Source: Schistosoma haematobium
Taxonomy: Eukaryota; Platyhelminthes; Trematoda; Strigeidida; Schistosomatidae
Reading direction: 5' to 3'
Length of the DNA: 64,000 nucleotides
NCBI RefSeq assembly: GCF_000699445.3
Contig: NC_067200.1
Location: 3,264,450-3,328,449, forward strand
Shown here: positions 20,974 to 33,900 of the stretch, piece by piece
Layout: every line of letters starts with the position of its first letter
Numbering within the stretch: position 1 is the first letter of the stretch
Program-made: the position numbers and the translations under genes
Notes under the pieces: model-generated
Told to the model about the DNA's origin: nothing
What the model saw: only the letters and a program-made list of their open reading frames with translations
The model's database searches: none

Positions 20974-23900
20974 CTGTGAGTAAAAGAAAAACAAACATCA
21001 ATTTTACTGGTAGATACTGAAATCACCCAGATGTTCAAACTAATTGTGAAGTGCAGGTATAAACCTGGAACTGATTCTTCGAAACAAAAACAGTATATAC
21101 ATAAAGTATGAATATACTACTAACGAGAAACCTGTTCAACACCATCAGACTTGTAATAGCAACTTATGCAGTCAACTAAACTACATCTCTTTTTGTACAG
21201 AGCAAGAGGGATATTAGTTGCTAATCCTCTCAGATACAAAATCTGAAAAAAATACCTATCTTACTTCATGACATATTTTTGTTAGTTGATCAGACGAATC
21301 CAATTTGCCGACCTCATCAAGATCATTGCCATTTTTACTGACATCAGCACCGGAATTCGAATGATTGTTTGAAGTGTTTTCACTACTGCTATTGTTTATA
21401 GTAGGAGGATGTAAACGGTCTTGAATAAATTCTACAACCTCTTGACTTGTCATTGAATTCCATACTCCATCACATGCAATGACTAAAAATTCATCTGCTG
21501 ATGGAATTAAATCTATTTCAGTAACATCTGGGGATGGTGTGATCATTTGATCTGTTAATGGAATATTTGGAGTTTGCTGTAAAAGAAATAAGACGGTTAT
21601 TGTGTTATGGTTAACTGTACATAATTCGAAATAAATGTGTAATTCATTTGCCGAGTACTTATCGGTTATGAGTCGCTCTTTAGCTTCAAGGACTAGTAGC
21701 TCTATGGACTTTTTCAAATCGAATTATTTGGAACGGGGTTTTTGCCAGACAGTAGTGGTCACTAACCTTGATAAATATATAAATGTTCTCTGACAATTAT
21801 TTTGATCTTATTTCCCATCGGTACATTATAAAATCTAATAGATACAAAACATTAGGATTAGCGTATTGAAGAGTCAGGCATCGGCTGCCACCGTTACACC
21901 ATGCGGGTAAGCATCTCGGAATAGACCACAAACAAACTATGCGGTTGCATGTCGTTATATGATGGTACATAACGGTGGACAGGAAGAGGGGTAATGTGCA
22001 ACTGTAGCAGTCTCAAACGAATACATATATCAGTATGGCCAAATGACGCCTCGATTGCAGAACAGGCACTGAACACCAAAAGAAATGGTCGAAAACTTCA
22101 AGGACAATTCGAAATGAAATAAACTGTGCGATTTAGATTCCATATGCAATCACTGATTGAAAACAGAACATTCGAGATATTAGTTGGTAAACTTGGTCGT
22201 CACTTTAAAGCAAAGGGATTAAATTGATTAGTAGAACATACTTTATGGGTCAGTTAATAGTTGAAGCATTTAACTTTTAGTTAGTAAGTCGTGGGTCCGG
22301 AGTGCACCCCATCATCGTAAAAACACACACTTAAAGTCAAAGTATGACTTTTCCATGCACAATCTCACCTTATAACTATGATCACCAAGAGCGCGACTGA
22401 GATTAAGACCACCATTGACTCGGCCATCACGTGTTACAGTTCCACCAGCTGCAACAATCCGAGCTTTTTCATCTTCATCCTCAGGTTTATGATCATTTGA
22501 TAAGTCGACCGCAGCACCACCACGACAGAGTACAGCTCGTGAATCGCCAGCATTAGCAACATACAAGCGTATAACACCATTGACTGGTACAAGAACAGCA
22601 ACACATGCAGTTGTCCCACTATCTATTCCAGGTTCTGATTCTTCAGTGTCTGCTATAGAACGTGGTATAGAAAAACCAGTCAGTTCGTCGTCGTCGTCAT
22701 CCTCTTCGTCTTCTTCATCATCGTCATCCTCCTCCTCATCTTCCTCTTCATCATCATCGTCATCATCGCTATCTTCGAATTCAATTGACGGATCAAAATC
22801 TGCACTTTCATCGTCGCTTTCATCATCAACATCATTCTTTGTATTGGTCACTGTAGAATTGTTTACACTTGTATCTGTAGGCATTTCTAATGATCCACTT
22901 GATAACTCTTTCTTTGTATTTTCATCATTGTTAGAAAATGTAGTACTGTCTGTTTTACAACTAGATTCAGAAGCTAAGAAAAGAGCAAGATTTATTAATA
23001 TACAAAATTGTCATAATAATATTCTGAACTCAAATACATTCATTTGAGACCACAAACTGTTCGAAGTAAAACAATCAGTGAAAACCTGAAAAACACAAAA
23101 CAATTATTTTGTCCTATTATGGGGCTTCCCAACAGTACAATACGGAGATCATGTGACTGTGGATCGAATACAGAACCTTCCGTTCCGTTCATGAGCACCT
23201 AACTGAGACACCGTTCAATAATTTACAAGTCTAAATATAATCAACATGAGATATTGCGTGACTTTTCTGTTGATTTTTTGGTAGATACTTTCCTCATACC
23301 CAACACAGCTGAACTCCACTGATCAAAATGAATATTTGTGTACTAAATCAATAAATAATAAAGTTCTATACATACTGAATTAGAACTAATTAAACTTATT
23401 TTTACACACATTCATACTTTAATTAACAAATTTTAGGTTATCCTTTAAGCAAGTTTTACATGTTTCAATAAATATATACAGCAAGATTTGTTAACTGATT
23501 TTCCCACGTTAACAAGGTATACGGTCAGATAACCAATCAATATTATCATACTACTTTGAGTTATAAATTAAATCGTACAAGAGTAGTTTATCTCCCTCGT
23601 GTGGTGTTATTCAACTCCGGGTATCGTATCTAGCAGATGAACGTGAGTAACTGCACCTTGAAACAATAGATATTAAATATGAATTCCTGTCGTTGTCTCA
23701 CTGCCGGTGAATTATTAGTTAAAGAAAGGTCATAGTATCACTGGTCAAATACAGGAAGATCAACCAACACTAAGACAATACAATACAACTAGTCCCGGAA
23801 TAACGGACGAATCTCATGGATTCCAATGCGAAAGAAAAGCTTCTTTTCTGTATGTAAAGCATAAACAATTTTTTCGTTATTTCTCTATCATATCTATTAA

Positions 23901-25597
23901 ATTAGTTTCGCCTTTTGTCCTATTTTTAATAACAAAACTCAACTGTTTATGACAACTTACTGATACATTATCTTTAGTGTAAAAAGAAGCCGATAACATA
24001 GTTCTATTCAGTGAAGATGCTGACAAAATACAGTCTTCTGACCACCGTAAGCAACAATGCAAGCAGGTTCGGGATGCCACTCTCCTCCTCGAAATGCAAA
24101 TGTTGCTTCAGAATTTGGTTGCATCGACAACTGGAATGATGGCAGGGAGTGAAGTAGTTGAGTGTGTCGATCGCCCCACTTATTTTGGGATTCTCATTAG
24201 CCCATGTGGTCTGATGTATGACGAAATCTCAGCACGGATAAAGAAAGCTCGACTAGCTTTTGCCAAATCGCGAGATATCCGTCTACCAATTGAAAGGGGT
24301 CACTGCGCAGTAGTTCGTTCTGTTCTACTTTATGGCAGTGAAACATGGCAGGTAAGAGTAGAGGATATCCGTAGGTTACTAGTATTCGATCACAGATATC
24401 TTTAAAGCATTGCTCGTATATCCTGGGACCACCGAGTAAGTAATGCAGTTGTTAGGAAATGAGTACTAGGTAAGGATGGCAAATCAATTGATGGAGTAGT
24501 GAAACCTCATCATTTGAAATGGCTGGGATATGTGGTAAGTATGCTGAAACATCGACTGCCTCGACGTGCAATAATTTATGGTGTAGGAGTAGATTGGAAA
24601 GAAGCTGGGGGAGGACAGAACAAAACATGGCACAAATCCACGAAGTAACTGACAAGTGCACTGAGCCATGTTCGTACATGTAGACTACCTGGTTGGGATC
24701 CGCGAGATGATAGCAACCGATGGTTAGAGACCTTGAATGACATGGCTCAAAATCGTTTGCAATCGCGCTGGTGCATCCACACTTTGTGTTCTCCCAAATT
24801 CTAATCTTCCGAATTCTTCATGTCCTTTTTCTCTTTCCATATTTATCTCACTAGATTATACTCCTTGAATAACATCTTCAAACCCTAAACTTTCAGGTTA
24901 CTGTTTATACTCTTACTACCTCTACCACTACGGGATTTGAATGGACAACTGCATCTCTGTGCTAATGTGGTATGGCAACTAGAACTGATGTACGAACGTA
25001 CGGAGTTCTACGTTGTTACTGACTGACTGAGTGTAAAAAGGAAACGATATAAAAAGACCACTCGATGACAACAATAAAATGTTAATGAAAAAACATCCGA
25101 AATTTTCTATACTTTAATAAGCAAAGTAAATAAACCAGATAAATGAATGAATACATTAATTTAGTTTTTTTAACAGGTTATCAGTTGATCTGCTTCGGTC
25201 TGGGCACCCGGGCAGTATCACAGCACACACACAAAACTCAAGTGACTTATGTGACGCATATGTATTCAGAGCCAATTTGTACCAATATTTATGTGTTCAA
25301 ATAAATAAATAAATATCAGTCGATCATATCTTATTCATCATTTTAAAAACCTGACTATATATCCGGTTGACGTTTTCAATCAGACATTCATATGTATACC
25401 AATCCAAGTTGTCAGAGAGTATGTTCAAGTAATAACGGGAATGTAGACTATTGTTTCGACAATTATGATTATAAATTACTGATGCAAAAAGAGTACAGGT
25501 TGAAAACAAAAAGAAAGGGGATAAATTTTGACGTTAACGAGTGTTATATCCTAGCGAAGATTAAATTAAGGGTAACTTCTGAGACCTATTAATGGAC

Positions 25598-25628
<31 letters not shown>

Positions 25629-27818
25629 TCCTATTGTATAACTATTCAGTAACTAGCTCATATATATTCATACTCCTCTTATTATAAGCTTCATTTCGAC
25701 CTATAGATTATTACTGTATGATTTACTATTCTCTAGTTATGCCCAGTTTATTAATTACAGTCTCCCACAATCACAACCACTTTTTGGCTTGATCTTGTAA
25801 AATTACTCCCTATTTTATGGTATGATGTAGTCTCTTTGGCTTGTATATAAACCAGGTATGTTTGAAACAGATGATTCGCATAGCGGAAGCTGTTATTGGT
25901 ATTCTGAACTCGAGCGGGCTAGTCGAACAAAGGACTAATAAGGACGCTAGGCTGCTCAGATCGGTCGAATGTCATTGGTTTAGCACAGTACAAGAGTGAA
26001 TAAGCCGTATTTCCATTGGAAAATAAATTCCGTGATAACTAGCCGGATTTAAAGCCGAAATAACGAGTATTGAACATTTCGAAGAAAACGATGGAGTCTA
26101 CACTCCATCGTAGAGAGAGTAACAAACAGAAATGAATACAGCTTATAACAGCACAAATAATTCACTTTCAGCTATTCACTGAACGTCTGCAACTAGCATA
26201 TATATATATACTGAATGTAAAACATTAATTAGTAACTAGAAGATAATGAAACTTACATAAGTCTCCTTGTTCAACAGTTCTGACATCGGGAAGAGTATAA
26301 AGTAAAAATTACGAAAAAACGATTAGTTGCTTATTTTTATTTAAGTAGTCAAACTGATATGTTATATTACGAAATATGTACAATACAGAAAATATAATTT
26401 ATTAAAGAAAACAATGTGAACGATGAATCCGATAGAAATTTATTAAAACGAAACGGCCATCCAATGCTTCCAAGTCTTAAACAGTGGTCTAACATTGATC
26501 GGCTGATGATTTTAATGAAATCCAACAATCTACACAATCCCGAATCGAAATATAACTTTAAATGCACTTTAGTACGTCACCTTAAGTCACTTTAATCAAA
26601 ACCTTAACCAACGATTGTATAAATACTATTTGTGAGCAAACCTAACCATAAATCGTTTCCAGGTTGGAAGAAACTTTATTTAAGTGAGCGGAAGCTTTCC
26701 CTAGAATCCTTGGATACTGAAAAATATAACAGAATAAATAAAACACTGAACTAATTGACTATGAAATATGGGAAATGTCAATTTTAAAGTAATAAATAGT
26801 TAAATATGATTTGAAATCCATCCAACAACATACTCGATAAATAGTGCTTATACTACTGTATAGGTATACGTGGAGAAAACCAACACATTAACCTACAGTC
26901 AAGATTTTACAAACACAATCATACTGCAATAATTGACTGTTTCTAGAATAGAATCGCAAAAAGAACCTGCATAACTGTAAACTAATAGGATAAAAAATTG
27001 ATGTGAAAAAGAAAACTAGACATACTCAACAGGATTGTCAGCAGTAGTATTGGATACTTTAGTGCAAGAAGAATCTGTTGTTTTGTCCAACTCTGAATCA
27101 CTGTCTTCTGATACACTTTTCGACGATTTACTTGAATTACGACTACATTCACCAACTTTTTGTTGACGTCGGGTATCCAGGATAGTCTATGGTATTTTTT
27201 TAAAGGAAAAGTATTAATGCAGAGAATATTCTTGAGCAATAAATTTGGTTTAATTTGCAAACTAATTACCAAGTGAAAAGCCTTTAACAGACGTTCGAAT
27301 GAGCATATATATATATACCCCCCAATACCGTAGTACGGCTGAGGGTGGGGAGAGTCAGCTCTCCATCTCCAAATACTCTCACATGGCCACGCGTATATAG
27401 CCACCGCCAGGGAAGTCTTACTCATTGCCTTCTCGTGGCACCGGTGTTGTTTACGAAATTGAGAGGAGGAAGAGCGAATGTCCGGCGCTTTAACCGAGTT
27501 GGTGGACACGGAGAGTCCACCTAATGGAGTTGGAAAACCTTGATTACAAACCAATGGTGCACAAAGGCTCCAGGATTATGAAGGAACAAATGACATATGA
27601 ACCAATCGTTGGTCACTGGCTACCATGGGACTGCATTTCCTGACGTTGCTCCACTGCCTTGTGGGTCAGACATTTATGTCGAAGGCTCCGAGTATGGCCT
27701 CCTAAGAAAACCACCTGCTTCGGTTTGGGCACCCGGGCAGTCTCCCAGTCCTCACACAAATCGAATGATCTATGAAGCACATATCTATTTGTTGCCTCCT
27801 TGTACTGATGTATGTGTT

Positions 27819-27902
<84 letters not shown>

Positions 27903-30900
27903 GTACGTAAAGATTGTCCACTTCAGCAGTTAAATCTTACCTTAATGCTCGAAGGTAAAGCATCCTCTCCTCCATACTGTTCTAAAACATCCTCTAAAGG
28001 TTGGTTTGCTTCAGCACGCAAGGCCAAAAGTTCTGAATAATTTTCATCTTCCTCTCCATCATTATCATCATCACCATCAATATCAGCAGCCTATATTTTC
28101 AATTATGAGATAAATTCATGAGCTTACATAATGGACTTGAGCAGGTGACTCCTTTTCTGATGAACTATCGGCTTTGTCTGTCTCTGACATTTTACTTAAA
28201 ACAGTTCTAGTTTCAGGAGTTACTAATGTAGCGTCGAAATCAAGGAATAACTGCTTTAAGGTTTCCTTCATATCCAATTTATTATAAGAAGGAAGTTTCA
28301 TTAGGAAATCAGGCATGTATTCTGCACAATATCGTGCCACTTCTGATCCACCGTGGCCATCATAAACCGCAAAGAAGGAAATACCTCGTGATGCATCGAA
28401 ATTAGGTATGCAGTTGTGAGCATCCTAGAAGCATAAATCAATAAACAATTCGGAAGTACATGAATAGTACAATTAAATAAAAAGTGTAACACATATATCC
28501 TGAAACGACGAAAATAGCTCTGAAATTCAAAAGTCACAACAGTAACATAATGGAATGACACTCCAAAATGTAAATGAGCAGATGTAATTTTTATCGAGTG
28601 AACACAGTAGCTAACTCAAAATAAGTCACAAAATTTTTATCACTCATTCATGGCACTCAGTCAGTTACAACGTAAAACCTGTACGTATGTACATTGGTTC
28701 AAGTTGCCATACTTCATTAATGCAGAGATGAAGTTGTTAGGCCAAAACTCAGAATAGTAAAAGTAGTAACAGTATCAATGGCAATGAGAAAGATTAGGCA
28801 TTTAAAATACAACTCGAAGAGAAAACATAAGTGTACTAAAATAAAAAAGGTTATGAAGAATTTGGGGGAAGATAAAGAATAAATGCACCTACACCATTGC
28901 AAATGATTTCGAGTCGTGTCATTCAAAGTCTTTAACCATTAGTTATGATAATCACAGGGACCACAACCAGGTAGTCTACACCTAAACACATGGTTAAGTC
29001 TAACTGTGAATGACTTCATGAACTGATGCCATGTTTTGGTTTGGCCGTCCCTAGTTTATTTCCATTCGATGCCTACAACTAACATCGTCCGTCGGGGTAA
29101 GCGGTGGTTGGGCATACGCAACACATGTCCTAACTACCTCAGTTGATGAAGACTCACCAGCTTACCAATCGATTTGCCATTCTCACTTAGTACTCTACTG
29201 CTAAACCAAGAATTCTGAATTCGTGTCGAGATTTTGTCAAACACTCAACCATCAGGATTGATGAGACTGTTGAAATAAGTGAAGCAGTTGATGCGTCCAA
29301 CTACTTCACTCCCTATCATCAATTTAAACGCCGACGTGACCCAGTACTAAAGCACCATTCTGCATTTTATTTATTTATTTATTTGAACACATATATATTG
29401 GTACAAGAGTGCGCCAAACATATATGCGCCACACAATTTCAGTTCATTAATTGCGTGTGGGCTGCGTTAATGCCCGGGTGCCCAGACCGAAGCAGGTGGT
29501 TATCTTAGGGGGCCACACCCCGAGCCTTTGACCTAAAAGTCTAACCCACAAGGCAGTGGAGCATCGTAAGGAGATGCAGTCCCATGGTAGCCGGTGACCA
29601 ACAATTGGTTCATACGCCATTTGTTCCCGCAGGATACTGGTGCCCATGTGCACCATTGGTTTGGAATCCGGTTAAAGCGCCGGACATTCGCTTTTCGTCC
29701 TCTCATTTTCGTAAACAACACCCCCGCCACGAGAAGGCTGTGAGTAGGACTTCCCTGGCAGAGGCTGTATACGCGCGGCCGTGTGAGAGTATTTCGAGAG
29801 GGAGGGCGAACCCACCCCGCTCTCGGCCATACCAGGGCGTTTGGGGGCATTTGGAAGAAGACAATCACAACCCAAACATATTTTCATTGTTCCTTAAGGT
29901 GGTCAAAAGACTGCATTTTGTCACCGCCTTCACCAAAAAGAACTACATGATCCATGTAATCTAAATCAACAAGTGAATCTTCTAATGAAAGGTCAGACGA
30001 ATAAAGCGTTATCACTAAAAGCATGTATATGACAACGTTAAATAAGAATAGAGAGGGACAGCCCCGATGAACACCACTTACAGTGACTGATTCCGACGAC
30101 TGTTCCCCAGAAGATCTGATTCGACCAGTAATGTTTAAGTAGAGTACAGCCTGTACAAGGATAATGTATCTCATTAGTACGCCTTTGAGTGACAAACATT
30201 GCCACAGAATCTCACGATCAACAGTCGAATGCTGCCTTAATGTCGATCAAAGCAACTCATGTCGTCGATGTTCTAGAACCTGCCGAAGGCTGAATATTTG
30301 TTCTATACATTCACGTCTAGATCTGAAACTAGCCTGGTTCTCCCAGCATCAGAGTTAGTTTATCAAACTACTGCTCTCCATTGCCTCATATCGCATATAT
30401 TCTTTACACTCCCATTGAGTTGAAGAACTTATTTCAATTTCCCATTCAGATTGCTTAGAGATGGTGAGTAACTGTAGTGTGGCTGAATGCCAGTTGAACT
30501 GTTCCCTAGTGTTCTGCCAATCCATACAATCTTTTACATTTAGAGTGATTAATATTTCCGTTTTTCTCAGTCTCACTAACAGTCAGATTCTTAATACCCG
30601 TTCCATTGATAAGTCTGAACAGTTGTCTACTGTTACCTATCGCCGTTATCTTTTCCATCTCTACTGCTTTCGCTACATATCTGTGCTCATGATCATCACG
30701 TAGGCATTTTACCAACCTATATTTAGGTTGACTTCGCCCTTCATCGTGTTCTGAGCCGGAGGGGATGAGTTTTCGAGATTCATGGCACCATACTTTTACT
30801 GACCAGTGACAATGAAAAAAAAGTTTAAAACCCCAAAACCAACAATAGAAAATTAGATGGGCATGAACGATAGCTCCTCTTCATTTATTTATTTAAACAC

Positions 30901-33900
30901 ATAAACATTGATACAAGGAGTAACCAAACAGATATACGCCACATAAATCGTTCGATTTGTGTGAAGGCTAGGATACTTCCCGGGCACCCAGACCGCAGCA
31001 GGTAGTTTCCTTAGGAGGTCACACCCGGAGCCTTTGAACTAAAGGTCTAATCCATAAAGCAGTGAAGTAACGTAAAGATATGAATTCTCATGTTAGCCAG
31101 TGGCCAATATGTTCATGAGCCATTTGTCCTTCAGAATCCTGGAGCCATTGGTTTGGAGTCATGATTTTCCAACTCTTCCATATCCATCAACCCGGTTAAA
31201 GTGCCAGACATTAACTTTTCGTCCCCTCAATTTCGTAAACGACACCTCCGCCGAGAGGAGGCAGTGAGTAGGACCTCCATGTCAGTGGTTGTATACACGT
31301 GGCCATGTGAGAGCATTTTGAGAGGAAGAGCTGACTCTGCCCACTCTCGGCCGTACCAGGGCATTTGGGGTTTGTAAAATTTCTTTATCTCACTTGACAG
31401 ATATCGATAAATGCAGTACCTATCCTAGCAGCTTAGTCTAGGAGTTACTTGAAAAACGGAACCAAGTCTGATGAACATCAAATTTATTGATTTCAGTCAG
31501 TCAGTCAGCTACAACGTAGGACCAGGCACATTTGTGCATCGGTCCAGGTTGCCATACCGCATCAACACAACAAGATGAACACCGGATTCATAGCAGTGGT
31601 TATGTCAAAGGTAGTAATATATAAGAGAAAGATTGCATATAGAGATATGGTACAAGAAGAAAAAATTGGTTCGTAGAAAGAAAGGTATGAAGCGATTTTA
31701 ATCTCTTAGTTTAAGGGAAGACAGGGAGTGTATACACCGACGCCATTGTGATCTTATTTATTTATTTATTTGAACACATAAATATTGGTACAAGAGGGCA
31801 CCAAATATATATGCGCCACACAAAACAATGAGAATTCGAAGAGAAATAGAAAAAAAAGAGAGAACAGTAACGAAGAGATTGGTGTAAGGTGGTGTGGTAG
31901 TAATGAGGGAACGCAAAGGTACAATCGGAAGAAATCTTTCAGGTAAGGGAGACACAACCACTTTTTATGAAGAAAGTAAAAGAAGATTACAGCAGGATCG
32001 CCACTGGCTTCTATTCTGAGCCATATCTGATAACGTCTCTAGCCACTGTGTTGCACCATCTCTCAGACCCCAACCAAGGAGTCGTGAAGGACCAACAGAA
32101 GCCAGTCCTTTGCAGCTTTCTTTCATGCCACGACACCATGTCATGCACTGACCACCTCTCCGCTTCTTCCAACCAGTCCCAGAGTCGGCAAATAATGCAC
32201 GACGTGGAATTCTCTGGGACGACATTCGGAGAACATCTCCAAGCCACCGAAGCCGGTGTTTCAAGATGGTGACATCGGTTGCATTATCATCTCTGCGCCC
32301 AAACACACGATGCCGAACCTCTGTATTACTAACATGGTGTTGCCACTGAATGTCAGCAATCCTTCGGAGACAACGATGATCGAACACAGAGAGTCGTCTA
32401 ACATCCTCAACTCGGAGACCAGGTTTCACAAGCATAGAGCAAAACTGCTCTCACCGACGCGTTGTAGATCCGACCTTTTACAGCCAGACTAACATCACGA
32501 AGGCGCCAAAGGTGACCCAGATTGGCATAAGCCGCTCTGGCTTTCACTATTCGTGAATTGATCTCATCACTCACACCCCCACCAGCACTTATGAAGCTAC
32601 CCAGATACACGAACTTCTCGACTACGTCTATCTGCTCACCATCCAGGGTGAGTACAGGATTGGAATCCTGCCATTGTGATCGATTCTGAGCCATGTCACC
32701 AAGAGTCTCCAACCATTGGTTACCATAGTCACGCGGACCCCAACCAAGTAGTCTGCATCTACCAACATGGCTCAGACTAGAAGTTAGTGACTTCAAGCAC
32801 TGATGCCATGTTTTGGTTTGGCCGCCCCTAAAAAATTTATTGATTTAGTAAATGCTTTGGCAGTTTATCAAAATATGCAACAACATTTTTAAGCAATTGC
32901 TGGGATCAAAATTGGATGTGGTTATTCAAAAAATATGAACAGTAAGATTGGTATACGCAGACTACTACACATGAAACACTACAGTTTTCCGAGTAGTATT
33001 ATGAGACTCGAAACTAGGTACATTAATCACTGAGTGGTTAACAAGTCGCATTCCATTAATGGTAATTGTAAAGTCGCCTAACACATAAATCAAACTTGGA
33101 TGAGATAAGCGTAATGTGAGTCACTCATAACCAATATAGGACTTGGCACACATGAGTTGGCCTGCTACAATGCCACTAAATGATGAAGCCCCCAAATGCC
33201 CTGGTACGGTTGAGGGTGGGCAGAGTCAGCTCTTCCTCTCAAAATGCTCTCACATGGCCACGTGTATACAACCACTGACATGGAGGTCCTACTCACTGCC
33301 TCCTCTCGGCGGAGGTGTCGTTTACGAAATTGAGGGGACGAAAAGTTAATGTCCGGTGCTTTAAACGGGTTGGTGGAAACATCGAGTCCACGTAGTGGAG
33401 TTGGAAAACCACAATTCCAAACCAATGATGCATATGAATTTCAGGGTCCTGAAGGAACAAAAGGCGTATGAACCAATTGTTGATCATTGGCTACTATGGG
33501 ACTGGATCTCCTAAAGTTGCTCCACTGCCTTATGGAATAGACCTTTAGTTCAAAGGCTCGGAGTGTGGCCCTCTAAGTAAACAACCTGCCTTGCTCTAAG
33601 CACTTTTATGAATCAGGTGTCCATCTTGTTGTGTTTATGAGGTATGGCAACTTGGACCGATGCATAAATGTGCCTGGTCCTACGTTGTAGCTGACTGACT
33701 GCTCTGAGCACCCGGGCAGTATCAAATGACTTGTGTGGCGCATATGTATTCGGTGCTGCTTCGTACCAAGATTTATGTTCAAATAATAATATTATTACAT
33801 GATGAAATAAAATTGTAATAGAAATAAGGTGAGGAAGAATAAATGATTAATATACAGTTCAGGGAGATGTAGTGGGAACATATATATGAAGGAATATTGG

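Noticed and set aside
22580..23047. 155-codon plus-strand frame with a long Ser run
   Set aside because: It is antisense to the Asp/Glu-coding triplet tract of PPM1G and has no independent support.
23941..23990. Extra PPM1G exon in intron 4 (good gtaagt donor on the minus strand)
   Set aside because: Its upstream part is the antisense of RTE-B coding; exons 4 and 5 already join in frame through the 22960 acceptor.
27613..27921. Minus-strand frame with a Tyr-Ile repeat
   Set aside because: Translation of the (AT)n microsatellite and a family-S repeat.
29584..29964. 126-codon plus-strand frame
   Set aside because: It recurs in pieces at other family-S copies and lies wholly in repeat DNA.
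31965..32435. A host gene on the minus strand (156 codons)
   Set aside because: It is the C-terminal coding part of the RTE-C insertion.
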